Assembly (NCBI GenBank): GCA_013816585.1
Contig: JACDEE010000006.1
Span: forward strand, 1-64,000
From: Sphingosinicella sp.
Lineage (GTDB): Bacteria; Pseudomonadota; Alphaproteobacteria; Sphingomonadales; Sphingomonadaceae
Length of the DNA stretch: 64,000 nucleotides
Reading direction: 5' to 3'
A program made the position numbers and the translations under genes. This document shows positions 1-7,970 of the stretch, in pieces (position 1 is the first letter of the stretch; every line of letters begins with the position of its first letter). The notes below the pieces were generated by a model that saw only the letters and a list, made by a program, of their open reading frames with translations, was not told where the DNA came from and ran no database searches.

Positions 1-23
1 GGCGTTCGCCGCCGAACTCGAAC

Positions 24-55
24 AGCAACGGGCGGGTTTAAACCCGCCCGTTGCT
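24..55. repeat. Perfect 32-bp palindrome, possible bidirectional terminator
   Basis: The two 16-base halves are exact reverse complements with no spacer; the centre is CGGGTTTAAACCCG. As RNA it would form a GC-rich stem with a small TTAA-type loop. No long T-run follows on the + strand. It may be a terminator for a gene lying left of the window, or a junction or recombination site, because it lies just before the truncated methyltransferase remnant. The palindrome is plain; the role is not known. Confidence 0.6.
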
Positions 56-127
56 TCACCTGCGCTCATGCGCGACAATATCGGTCGGTCTCTGGTTGAA
101 GCTGGATGAAAGACGGGGGTCACGTCA

Positions 128-853
128 GAGTATATCAACGGCTTCTCTCGAGCGATCCTATACCTCGCAGATGCCGACCCGGCATTACTTCGAAAGCTTC
201 CACGGGTCACGGATCGTATGCGCCGGCTGCGGGAATATCGCGCACACAGCCGCCGCCCGAGCACTGTTGCCCTAGCTAATTTTCCGACGCGCTTGGGAGT
301 CGATGAGCGCCTGGCTTCCGACTATCTCGTTATTCCAACACTAGTTCGGAGCGTCGCGAGTATATTCCGATCGGATGGCTTGGACCGGATGTCATTGCCA
401 ACCAGAAGCTCAGGATTTTGCCCAACGCTTCCTTGGGGGAATTCGGTATTCTTACGAGCCGAATACATATGGCGTGGATGCGGGCTGTCACTGGACGAAT
501 GAAGTCGGATTACATGTATTCCGTAGGCATTGTGTACAACACCTTTCCATGGGCCGAGGCGACGGCTTCGCAAAAAGCCAAGATCGAAACCCTCGCTCAG
601 GCCGTGCTTGACGCGCGCGAAGCGCATCCAACATCCTGCCTCGCCGACCTCTACGACCCTGACACAATGCCGGGCAATTTGCGCAAGGGACACGCGGCGC
701 TTGATGCGGCCGTGGACAGGCTCTATCGGCTCGCGCCCTTTGCCAGCGATCGAGCATCTCTTCGGCCGCTACGAGGCATTGGTGAACCCGCTCGAGGGCA
801 AAGGTGTCCGCCAGAACAAACGCATCGTTCGAAAAGCGAGCTCGTCGGCCTGA
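128..853 (+). pseudogene. Remnant of an MmeI-like type II restriction-modification/DNA methyltransferase gene (C-terminal part)
   Basis: Three reading frames joined end to end give the C-terminal target-recognition region of the MmeI-type class I SAM-dependent methyltransferase family. Frame 2 (about 128-345) encodes EYINGFSRAILYLADADP and then RLREYRAHSRRPST. Frame 1 (about 346-747) encodes SERREYIPIGWLGPD, then FGILTSRIHMAWMRAVTGRM, YSVGIVYNTFPW and LADLYDPDTMP. Frame 2 returns near 748 with IEHLFGRYEALVNPLEG. The N-terminal nuclease and methyltransferase catalytic domains are absent. The 5' truncation and at least two frameshifts mean this cannot make the enzyme. Family recognition is from remembered sequence patterns. 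Such genes are typical mobile defence cargo, so this is probably an old, decaying insertion. Confidence 0.8.
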
Positions 854-878
854 CTTCTTGGGCGTTCAGAATGACTTC

Positions 879-904
879 AGCCGCGCTTTGATAAAGGCGC
901 GGCT
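879..904 (+). terminator. GC-rich hairpin between the pseudogene and the peptidase gene
   Basis: AGCCGCGC at 879-886 pairs with GCGCGGCT at 897-904 around a 10-base loop. No T-run follows, so it is only a weak intrinsic terminator candidate. It lies 46 bases before the start of the peptidase gene. Confidence 0.35.
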
Positions 905-950
905 GCGGGCTTAGCTCCGCCGCCTCAACCCCCTTGAAAGCTCGTGATTC

Positions 951-3098
951 ATGCGCCTTGCCCTCAGCCTCCTGCTTCTTTCCACCACAGCCTGCGCCAC
1001 GCAGGGTTTCCCGCCCGTCGAAACGGCGGCGCCGCGAGCGGCCGCCATTCAGTATCCGAATACGAAGCGGCAGGAGCTCACAGAAACCCAGTTCGGGGTC
1101 GCGGTCGCCGATCCTTATCGCTGGCTGGAGGATGATGTCCGCGTAAATCCGGAAGTGCGCGAATGGGTCACGGCGCAAAATGCGGTGACCAACGCCTATC
1201 TCGCCACTTTGCCAGAGCGCGGGGCTTTCAAGGCCCGCCTCACCGAGCTTTACAATTTCGAGCGCTACGGAATCCCCGAAAAGGCCGGTGGCCGCTATTT
1301 CTATTCGCTCAACAATGGTTTGCAGAACCAGGCGATTCTTTACGTGCGGGACAGCATCAATGGCCCGGCACGAATGCTGATCGATCCCAACACTTTCTCG
1401 CAGGACGGCGCCACGGCGCTGGCCGAATGGGATCCGTCCAGCGACGGCAAAAAATTGCTGTACAGCATCCAGGAGGGCGGCACCGACTGGCGTGTCGTGC
1501 GCGTGCTGGACGTCGATACCGGCCGGGTTCTGGATGACGAGATCAAATGGGTGAAATTTTCGGCGCTTGATTGGGCCAAGGACGGATCAGGTTTCTATTA
1601 TTCGCGCTTTCCCGAGCCGCAGACGGCGCAGCAATTCCAGTCGCTGAACGAAAATCACGCAATCTATTTTCACAGGATCGGTACGCCGCAGAGCCAGGAC
1701 CGGCTGATCTTCGCCCAGATCGATCGCCCCAGGCTCAGCAACAATGCGCAAGTCTCGGAGGACGGCAAATGGCTGGTCGTCACCAGTTCCGAAGGAACTG
1801 ACGAGCGTTATGACATCACGCTGATCAGCCTGCAGGACCCGCAGGTCGCGCCGCGCCGCTTCATCACCGGGATGGAGCATGATTGGCAATATATCGGCAA
1901 CAAAGGCGACACCTTCTACTGGGCCACCAATAGCCAGGCGCCGCGCCTTCGCATCGTCACCACCGACATCAGAAAACCGGCGACCGAGGCGCGCGAGATC
2001 GTCGCGGAGGACGCGGCCACGCTCAGCGGCGCGTCGATCATCGGCAATCAATTGATCGCGTCTTATCTGGCCGACGCCAAAACCGAGGTCCGGACCTTCA
2101 CGCTGGATGGCCGGCGTACGGGAACGGTCAAGCTTCCCGGTATCGGAACCGCCGGCGGATTTTCCGGTGATTCAAGCGACAATGAGACCTTTTATTCCTT
2201 CGCCAGCTTTAACAGCCCGGGCGCCATTTATCGTTATGACAGCGCCACCGGTGACACGTCGGTTTTCGCGCAGCCGAAGCTTGCCATATCGCCGGACGAT
2301 TATGAGGTGAGCCAGCATTTCTACCGGTCCAAGGATGGAACCCGGGTGCCCTTGTTCCTGGTTCACCGCAAGGATGTGAGGCTGAAGAACCAGCCGACCC
2401 TGCTTTACGGTTATGGCGGCTTCAACGCGAACGAACTGCCTCGATATCAACCCAAATGGATGGCCTGGGTCGATCAGGGCGGTGTCCTGGCGGTCGCCAA
2501 CCTTCGCGGCGGGGGCGAATATGGAAAGGCGTGGCACGATGCCGGCCGCCTCGCCAACAAGCAGAATGTGTTCGACGATTTCATCGCGGCGGGCGAATAT
2601 CTGATCGGGGAAGGCATCACATCGAAGCAGCGGCTGGCGATCGAGGGCCGGTCCAATGGCGGGCTTCTGGTCGGGGCTGCGCTGAACCAGCGGCCGGACC
2701 TGTTCGCCGCCGCGCTTCCCACCGTCGGCGTGATGGACATGTTGCGGTTCGATCGCTTCACGGCGGGCCGCTATTGGGTGGACGATTACGGCTATCCGAG
2801 TCGCGAAGGCGATTTCAAAACGCTTTATGCTTATTCGCCCTACCACAACATCCGGTCGAAAGTGGATTATCCGGCGGTGTTAGTAACCACTGCCGACACC
2901 GACGACCGCGTCGTTCCCGGCCACAGCTTTAAATATATATCGGCGCTGCAGGCGGCCGATACCGATGGAAAACCGCATCTGATCCGGATCGAAACCCGTG
3001 CCGGCCATGGTTCGGGCAAGCCGACCGACAAGCAGATTGAGGAATATAGCGACATGTACGGCTTCATCGCACACCATACCGGCCTCAAGACACGCTGA
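951..3098 (+). CDS. Prolyl oligopeptidase family serine peptidase (S9A), exported
   Basis: 715 residues, the usual size of a prolyl oligopeptidase with an N-terminal beta-propeller (about residues 40-440) and a C-terminal alpha/beta-hydrolase domain. The family cuts short peptides after proline. The catalytic triad is visible: Ser568 in GRSNGG, Asp651 in DTDDRVVP and His686 in AGHGSGKPT. The N-terminus MRLALSLLLLSTTACAT is a hydrophobic export signal that ends in a near-lipobox (TTAC), so the protein may be a periplasmic lipoprotein. The ATG at 951 puts the signal peptide at the very start, but no strong ribosome site is seen. It stands alone between the upstream pseudogene and the repeat protein. 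The family call is firm; the natural substrate is unknown. Confidence 0.93.
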   Translation: MRLALSLLLLSTTACATQGFPPVETAAPRAAAIQYPNTKRQELTETQFGVAVADPYRWLEDDVRVNPEVREWVTAQNAVTNAYLATLPERGAFKARLTELYNFERYGIPEKAGGRYFYSLNNGLQNQAILYVRDSINGPARMLIDPNTFSQDGATALAEWDPSSDGKKLLYSIQEGGTDWRVVRVLDVDTGRVLDDEIKWVKFSALDWAKDGSGFYYSRFPEPQTAQQFQSLNENHAIYFHRIGTPQSQDRLIFAQIDRPRLSNNAQVSEDGKWLVVTSSEGTDERYDITLISLQDPQVAPRRFITGMEHDWQYIGNKGDTFYWATNSQAPRLRIVTTDIRKPATEAREIVAEDAATLSGASIIGNQLIASYLADAKTEVRTFTLDGRRTGTVKLPGIGTAGGFSGDSSDNETFYSFASFNSPGAIYRYDSATGDTSVFAQPKLAISPDDYEVSQHFYRSKDGTRVPLFLVHRKDVRLKNQPTLLYGYGGFNANELPRYQPKWMAWVDQGGVLAVANLRGGGEYGKAWHDAGRLANKQNVFDDFIAAGEYLIGEGITSKQRLAIEGRSNGGLLVGAALNQRPDLFAAALPTVGVMDMLRFDRFTAGRYWVDDYGYPSREGDFKTLYAYSPYHNIRSKVDYPAVLVTTADTDDRVVPGHSFKYISALQAADTDGKPHLIRIETRAGHGSGKPTDKQIEEYSDMYGFIAHHTGLKTR

Positions 3099-3156
3099 AT
3101 AAGGTAGGTGGGTTCCACCGGTTCGCCCCGGCGGCGGGTCATACTGGCGCCGATCC

Positions 3157-3183
3157 CTGAACCTCAGCCAACATGTGGTTCAG
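3157..3183. repeat. 7-bp inverted repeat in the leader of the repeat-protein gene
   Basis: CTGAACC at 3157-3163 pairs with GGTTCAG at 3177-3183 across a 13-base loop, about 70 bases before the ATG of the next gene. It could be a leader hairpin or an operator. Nothing else coding is seen in 3099-3254. Confidence 0.3.
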
Positions 3184-3254
3184 CCGCTCGTCATCGCGAC
3201 TGAAGTCAAACCCTGGGAAGATGCCCGAATCAGGGCAGTTACAGGAGGTTTGCG

Positions 3255-3863
3255 ATGAAAAGATTTACAAGGTTCACGACCGGCACCGTTGCTGCCGCTG
3301 TCGTCGCCCTCACCGCCGCTGCCCCGGCTCAGGCGCAATATCGCGATTATGACTATGACCGTGGACGCGCCGGTACCGGCGATATTGTCCGCGGCGTGGC
3401 CATTGCCGGCGCAGCCGCAGCCGCCGTTGGCGCAATCACCAATGCCGTTCGCGGAAGCGTCTATGGCGGCGGGAATTATGGCTACCCGAACCAGGGCTAC
3501 CCAAACCAGGGCTACCCGAACCAGGGCTACCCGAACCAAGGCTACCCAAACCAGGGGTATCCGAACCAGGGCTATGGCTATGGCAATCAGGGCTATGGCG
3601 AACGTTATGCCGTCGATGCCTGCGCCCGCGAGGCCCAGCGATACGGCCGCATCCAGCTGACCGAGGTGGACCGCAAGGGAAACCGTTCATATCGCGTGAA
3701 GGGTTGGATCGAAGCCGCCGGATATAACGGTGGATACAATAATGGCGGGTATAATCGCGGCTACGGCTATGATCGGAACGACCGCTATAGCCAACGCCGG
3801 TCGTTCAAATGCACGGCGCGCGAGGATGGCCGGGTGACCGATTTCGACACCAATCGCTACTAA
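3255..3863 (+). CDS. Secreted Tyr/Gly/Asn-rich protein with tandem YPNQG repeats
   Basis: 202 residues. A Sec signal peptide ends near APAQAQ (residues 27-32), so the mature protein is periplasmic or surface-exposed. The ATG has a perfect AGGAGG ribosome site. A hydrophobic Ala-rich segment (about 48-65) is followed by six copies of G-Y-P-N-Q (residues 76-105), then a conserved C-terminal block with AVDACAREAQRYGRI and KCTAREDGRVTDFD. The same C-terminal pattern occurs in the small lipoprotein at 54616-54975, so this is a two-member family in this window. Two cysteines (in DAC and FKC) could form a disulfide. Function is unknown; a role in envelope structure is only a guess from composition. 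A strong terminator follows. Confidence 0.8.
   Translation: MKRFTRFTTGTVAAAVVALTAAAPAQAQYRDYDYDRGRAGTGDIVRGVAIAGAAAAAVGAITNAVRGSVYGGGNYGYPNQGYPNQGYPNQGYPNQGYPNQGYPNQGYGYGNQGYGERYAVDACAREAQRYGRIQLTEVDRKGNRSYRVKGWIEAAGYNGGYNNGGYNRGYGYDRNDRYSQRRSFKCTAREDGRVTDFDTNRY
3480..3569 (+). repeat. Six tandem copies of a 15-bp unit (GGCTACCCGAACCAG)
   Basis: Units start at 3480, 3495, 3510, 3525, 3540 and 3555 and differ only at synonymous positions. The period is a multiple of three, so copy-number change would lengthen or shorten the protein without a frameshift. Confidence 0.9.
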
Positions 3864-3890
3864 ACGTCTATAGTCCCTTGCTGGACAGAA

Positions 3891-3927
3891 ATGCGCGCGG
3901 GCCCTACGGCTCGCGCGCATATTTTTT
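3891..3927 (+). terminator. Intrinsic terminator before guaA
   Basis: ATGCGCGCGGGCC (3891-3903) pairs with GGCTCGCGCGCAT (3908-3920), including one G-T pair, around the loop CTAC, and is followed by ATTTTTT (3921-3927). It ends transcription of the YPNQG protein gene only 14 bases before the guaA ATG. It also shows that the in-frame ATG at 3891 is not the guaA start. Confidence 0.85.
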
Positions 3928-3941
3928 GCCCGCGAGAAAAC

Positions 3942-5501
3942 ATGACCGTCCAGCCGTCCGACTGCATCCTCATCGTCGATTTCGGAAGCCAGGTGACCCA
4001 GTTGATCGCCCGGCGCGTGCGCGAAGCGGGCGTTTACAGCGAGATCGCGCCGTTCAACAAAGCAGCCGAGGCTTTCGACCGCCTGAAGCCCAAAGGCATC
4101 ATTCTTTCGGGCGGGCCGTCTTCGGTTATGTGGGAAGACAGTCCCCGCGCGCCCCAGCATCTGTTCGCAGCGGGCCTTCCGATCCTGGCCATTTGCTATG
4201 GACAGCAGACCATGGCGCATCAATTGGGCGGCAGGGTGGCGCCTTCCGACGACCGTGAATTTGGTCGCGCTTTCATCGAGGTGGTGGATGATTCGCCTTT
4301 GTTCGACGGCCTGTGGAAGCCCGGCGAATTCCATCAGGTGTGGATGAGCCACGGTGACCGGGTCGAGGCGTTGCCCGAAGGCTTCAAGGTGGTCGCCCGA
4401 TCCGAGGGAGCGCCTTATGCGATCGCGGTTGATGAAGATCGCCGCTTCTACAGCCTGATGTTCCATCCCGAGGTCGTCCACACCCCCGATGGAGGCAAAT
4501 TGCTGGCCAATTTCGTGCGGCATGTCTGCGGGCTTGCGGGCGACTGGACCATGGCCGAGTTTCGCGAAGCCAAGATCGCGGAGATACGTAACCAGGTCGG
4601 CGACAAGCGGGTGATCTGCGGCCTGTCGGGCGGCGTCGACAGCGCCGTTGCCGCCGTCCTGATCCACGAAGCGATCGGCCACCAATTGACCTGCGTGTTC
4701 GTCGATCACGGATTGATGCGCGCCAACGAGGCCGAACAGGTCGTCACCCTGTTCCGCAACCATTATAATATCCCCTTGGTCCATGTGGATGCCGAAACCC
4801 TGTTTCTGGACGGCCTGGCAGGGCTCAATGATCCGGAGGCCAAGCGCAAGTTCATCGGCAAGACGTTCATCGACGTGTTCGAGGATGAAGCCCGCAAGAT
4901 CGGCGGAGCCGAATTCCTGGCGCAGGGAACGCTTTATCCCGACGTGATCGAAAGCGTCAGCTTCACCGGCGGACCGTCGGTGACGATCAAGAGCCATCAT
5001 AATGTCGGCGGTCTGCCCGAGCGGATGGACATGAAACTGGTCGAACCCTTGCGTGAATTGTTCAAGGACGAGGTGCGCGAACTGGGCCGCGAGCTTGGCC
5101 TTCCCGATGCGTTCGTCGGCCGGCACCCATTCCCCGGCCCTGGCCTTGCCATCCGCATTCCGGGCGAAGTCACCAAGGAACGCTGCGACATATTGCGCAA
5201 GGCGGACGTCATCTATCTCGACGAAATTCGCAACGCCGGGCTCTATGACGCGATCTGGCAGGCCTTCGCGGTATTGCTTCCGGTCCGCACGGTCGGCGTG
5301 ATGGGCGATCATCGCACCTACGAATATGTCTGCGCGCTGCGCGCCGTGACATCGACCGACGGAATGACTGCCGACATCTATCCTTTCGATTCAGCCTTCC
5401 TCAGCCGGGTGGCGACGCGGATCATCAACGAGGTCAGGGGCATCAACCGTGTGGTCTACGATTACACGTCGAAGCCGCCCGGCACGATCGAGTGGGAGTG
5501 A
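3942..5501 (+). CDS. guaA: GMP synthase (glutamine-hydrolysing)
   Basis: Converts XMP to GMP with ATP and glutamine, the last step of guanine nucleotide synthesis in the cytosol. 519 residues from the ATG at 3942, close to the usual 525. The class I glutamine amidotransferase domain carries Cys85 (AICYGQQ) and the His175/Glu177 pair (FHPEV). The ATP-pyrophosphatase domain has the P-loop [10 protein letters not shown] (227-236). The C-terminal dimerisation domain ends in the typical PPGTIEWE. An earlier in-frame ATG at 3891 lies inside a terminator stem and is rejected. The stop codon is one base from the stop of the convergent tetR gene, and the last ~90 bp are duplicated in decayed form at 6880-6968. 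Confidence 0.98.
   Translation: MTVQPSDCILIVDFGSQVTQLIARRVREAGVYSEIAPFNKAAEAFDRLKPKGIILSGGPSSVMWEDSPRAPQHLFAAGLPILAICYGQQTMAHQLGGRVAPSDDREFGRAFIEVVDDSPLFDGLWKPGEFHQVWMSHGDRVEALPEGFKVVARSEGAPYAIAVDEDRRFYSLMFHPEVVHTPDGGKLLANFVRHVCGLAGDWTMAEFREAKIAEIRNQVGDKRVICGLSGGVDSAVAAVLIHEAIGHQLTCVFVDHGLMRANEAEQVVTLFRNHYNIPLVHVDAETLFLDGLAGLNDPEAKRKFIGKTFIDVFEDEARKIGGAEFLAQGTLYPDVIESVSFTGGPSVTIKSHHNVGGLPERMDMKLVEPLRELFKDEVRELGRELGLPDAFVGRHPFPGPGLAIRIPGEVTKERCDILRKADVIYLDEIRNAGLYDAIWQAFAVLLPVRTVGVMGDHRTYEYVCALRAVTSTDGMTADIYPFDSAFLSRVATRIINEVRGINRVVYDYTSKPPGTIEWE
5412..5501 (+). other. Intact copy of a duplicated guaA 3' end (attL-like)
   Basis: The last ~90 bp of guaA align in the same direction with 6880-6968. 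Shared blocks include GCGGATCATCAA and ACGATTACAC. The 3' end of guaA is a known integration site for genomic islands. Here the accessory genes start one base after the guaA stop, as expected at an island boundary. No integrase gene is seen, so the element would be a remnant. Confidence 0.6.
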
Positions 5502-5502
5502 A

Positions 5503-6132
5503 TCAGGTGGCCGTCCGCTTCACCAAGGCGTCGATAAGCGTCTGCGACAACCAGATTTCGTAACGCTCCGGCGACCAGCCTGCGTCCCGCACCAGCGAGC
5601 TGTATATCTGGCGGCTGGTATACATCCATAGGATGCGGCGGGCGTCCTCGATCGACAGGCCTTCTTTGGCCAGGCCAGCGGCAAACAGATTCTCGATGCG
5701 CGCCCGCTGCAATTCGTATCGCAAATCCTCGAAGCCTTGCTCGAGTGCCCTAAGCGCGGGTGAGAGCGCCGAGACGCCGAGGATCAGGCCGATCTCCTCT
5801 CGCTCACCGTCGTACACCGCCCGTGCAATGGTGGCAGTCGAACTGATCTGGCGCGCCGGATCCGGCTCCTGGGCGAAGAGTGCGATCGCCGCGCGATAGC
5901 GCGAACCGAACAGCGCCTGCTCCATCAAGGCGCGCAGCACGCCTTCCTTCGATTTGAAGTTCGCAAAGATACCCGAGGCCGACACGCCGGCTTTCTCAGC
6001 AATCTCGGCGATTGTAACCGCTTCCAACCCGCGCGCGGAGAAAAGCGCCCGCGCCGCCTCGATCACTCGAGCTCTCGAATTCGCTGCCGCGTCGGCACGC
6101 TGCCTGGAGATGTAAGGTCGTGACATTGACAT
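5503..6132 (-). CDS. TetR/AcrR family transcriptional regulator
   Basis: 209 residues. The N-terminal TetR helix-turn-helix is clear (residues about 15-60: ARVIEAARALFSARG, then VTIAEIAEKAGVSASGIFANF). The C-terminal ligand-binding half is of the usual size and not assignable. It is divergent from the DUF998 membrane gene, and a perfect 14-bp palindrome lies between the two starts, so it probably represses both genes. Two start codons are possible (6132 or 6126, MSMS). The pair lies between the two guaA 3' ends. Confidence 0.92.
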   Translation of the reverse strand: MSMSRPYISRQRADAAANSRARVIEAARALFSARGLEAVTIAEIAEKAGVSASGIFANFKSKEGVLRALMEQALFGSRYRAAIALFAQEPDPARQISSTATIARAVYDGEREEIGLILGVSALSPALRALEQGFEDLRYELQRARIENLFAAGLAKEGLSIEDARRILWMYTSRQIYSSLVRDAGWSPERYEIWLSQTLIDALVKRTAT

Positions 6133-6139
6133 TTTTCGT

Positions 6140-6153
6140 TGTAGTTAACTACA
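6140..6153. promoter_or_regulatory. Palindromic operator candidate for the TetR regulator
   Basis: TGTAGTTAACTACA is a perfect 14-bp palindrome. It lies 7 bases before the tetR start and 26 bases before the DUF998 start, the usual place and symmetry for a TetR operator. Its use as an operator is inferred. Confidence 0.7.
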
Positions 6154-6179
6154 GTGGAATTTCCAGAGGAGAATGATCA

Positions 6180-6839
6180 GTGGCGATTAATGCGGTGAGC
6201 TCAGACCTTTCAACGATCGCCGCCCGTGGCGCAATCGCAGCAGCCGCGATGGCGATCCTGGCGCTGGCGGTCCTTCATCTCGTTCGGGCCGACCTCCACC
6301 CATCGCGGCACATGATCAGCGAATATGCAATTGGGGCGAATGGCTGGATCATGGGTGTCTGCTTTGCCGCATTCGCGGTGGCCAGCGCGGCTCTTCTGGT
6401 CAGCCTGTTGGGGAGCGTGAACAATGTGGTCGGCTGGCTCGGCCTGGCGGCGCTAGCGGCTGCCGCGATCGGCCTCTTTCTGGGCGGAGCGTTCCCGATG
6501 GATCCGGCAACCGCATCGCCCGAAAATATGAGCTTTTCCGGACGTATGCACGGTGTCGGCTTCATGGTCGGTGTGCCGGGGATGATCCTGGCGGCGCTGC
6601 TGCTGTCCCTGGCCTTGCGCGGCCAGGCGGGATGGAACGGCCCGCAATTGTTGCTGCTCACGGCGGTGATCTGGGTGAGCCTGGCGGTCATGGCTTGGGC
6701 CCTCATGAATTTCATGAAGCAGCCCGACGGACCTACCATCATGGGCTGGGCCAACCGCCTGTTGATGGTGAGCTACGCCGCGTGGATCATGGTCGCGGCC
6801 TGGCCCAAGGCGCGCTGGTCACTCTGGGCTATTTGCTGA
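6180..6839 (+). CDS. DUF998 family integral membrane protein
   Basis: 219 residues starting at GTG (6180) with AGAGGAGA about 9 bases upstream. About six hydrophobic segments are seen. The conserved family block after the first helix is present (HLVRADLHPSRHMISEYAIG). Biochemical function is not known for the family. Divergent pairing with a TetR regulator and a shared palindrome suggest an inducible membrane protein, perhaps responding to a small hydrophobic compound. That is inference. Confidence 0.85.
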   Translation: MAINAVSSDLSTIAARGAIAAAAMAILALAVLHLVRADLHPSRHMISEYAIGANGWIMGVCFAAFAVASAALLVSLLGSVNNVVGWLGLAALAAAAIGLFLGGAFPMDPATASPENMSFSGRMHGVGFMVGVPGMILAALLLSLALRGQAGWNGPQLLLLTAVIWVSLAVMAWALMNFMKQPDGPTIMGWANRLLMVSYAAWIMVAAWPKARWSLWAIC

Positions 6840-6879
6840 CGCGCGGCGGATGAAGGGTGCCGCCGTATCGATCTGAGTA

Positions 6880-6968
6880 GCGATGCGGATCATCAATGAG
6901 GTGAGAGCATGAACCGGGTGGTTACGATTACACCTAAGGGCCGCCGGGCATATCGAGTGAGTGTGATG
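6880..6968 (+). pseudogene. Decayed duplicate of the guaA 3' end (attR-like)
   Basis: This stretch aligns with 5412-5501 at roughly three quarters identity by eye, with three single-base deletions that break the frame. Shared blocks are GCGGATCATCAA, GAGGT, AACCG, GTGGT, ACGATTACAC and GCCGCC. It is in the same orientation as guaA and lies just after the DUF998 gene. It is best explained as the displaced original guaA end left when an element integrated there. The rest of 6840-7081 holds no gene I can support. Confidence 0.75.
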
Positions 6969-7081
6969 CAGGCCCGCCCAATACTCGCAATGGTCCACTG
7001 GACTGCTTCTTTGATGATTCAGGTCGTCCGCTAGCGCAGGGTCATAAGAACGGCATGAAGTGCGTTTCGCGGCGCTTCCAT

Positions 7082-7960
7082 TCAAGGTCGGTCGAGCATC
7101 AGGACGGTGATCCCCTCCATCGCATAGCGCGCGTACAGGAAATCACGGACGCTGCTCACCCGGTCGCCGTCAAAGTCGATCGAGACGAAATAGGCTGGCG
7201 CCCCGAGCGAGACTTCGCGATCGTAGACCAGCATCGCAGCGCGGCCGTCGACCGTGCCGGCGGCAAACGCCCACCGTTCGGTTGCGGCGTAGGCACCGTA
7301 ATATTCGCCGACCTCGGATTTGCCCCGTCGCTGGAGCTTGGTGACGAGGTCGAGCTGCACGTCGTCGGCCAGCATGGCGCGGACTGCGTCGAAATCGCCG
7401 ACCTTAAACCCCTCGACATAAGCCACAAGCCTCGCGCGAACTGCCTTGGACAGGATGGGCGGCGAGGTATCGTCGGGTTCGGCGGCGATTTCGCGCAAGC
7501 GGGCGCGGCCGCGCTGCAGGCCCGATTTCGCGGCGGGCGCGCTTGCGCCGGTAATCGCCGATATCTCATCCAATGAATGGCCGAGCACGTCTTTCAAAAT
7601 CACGGTGCTGCGTTGGAGCGCCGGCAGCCGCAGGAAGGTGCGCAGGCTGGCGGTAATAATATCGGGATCTGGCATGTCGGGGGCGGCTATCGCGGCGAGT
7701 TCATCCTCGGTCAGCGGTTCAGGCACCTCGCGACGGCGGCGTAGAAAATCGAGCGCAGCGTTATGAGCGATACGGAAAAGCCAGCCTTCAGGATTGTTGA
7801 GCGGGCCAACCGATTCCCTTGCGGCGTGTGCCTTGAGCATTGCCTCCTGGACGACGTCCTCACCATCAATCGCCGAGCCGGTCATGCGCGCGCAGTAGCG
7901 ATGGAGCGTCGGGCGCATTGCCGCCAGCATCGTCTCGAAATCGCGCGCATGGGCAGGCAT
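7082..7960 (-). CDS. ECF-type RNA polymerase sigma factor with C-terminal SnoaL-like domain
   Basis: 292 residues from the ATG at 7960 (AAGGA ribosome site); a longer open frame upstream overlaps the SDR gene and is rejected. Region 2 holds EDVVQEAMLKAHAA and WLFRIAHNAALDFLRRRR; region 4 holds LPALQRSTVILKDVLGHSLDEISAITG. A C-terminal extension of about 120 residues has the SnoaL/NTF2-like fold pattern (YVEGFKVGDFDAVRAMLADD), as in SigJ- and ECF41-like groups, where the extension controls activity in place of an anti-sigma factor. It is the last gene of a three-gene operon with an SDR and a monooxygenase-fold protein, a common neighbourhood for these sigma factors. Exact ECF group is not assigned. 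Confidence 0.9.
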   Translation of the reverse strand: MPAHARDFETMLAAMRPTLHRYCARMTGSAIDGEDVVQEAMLKAHAARESVGPLNNPEGWLFRIAHNAALDFLRRRREVPEPLTEDELAAIAAPDMPDPDIITASLRTFLRLPALQRSTVILKDVLGHSLDEISAITGASAPAAKSGLQRGRARLREIAAEPDDTSPPILSKAVRARLVAYVEGFKVGDFDAVRAMLADDVQLDLVTKLQRRGKSEVGEYYGAYAATERWAFAAGTVDGRAAMLVYDREVSLGAPAYFVSIDFDGDRVSSVRDFLYARYAMEGITVLMLDRP

Positions 7961-7970
7961 CGTGATCCTT

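Noticed and set aside
3891-3941. Longer N-terminus for guaA from ATG 3891
   Set aside because: That ATG is the first triplet of a terminator stem; the family N-terminus begins after ATG 3942.
3687-5312. 541-codon open frame on the reverse strand over guaA
   Set aside because: It mirrors the codon-position GC bias of guaA on the other strand, has no family pattern and no ribosome site.
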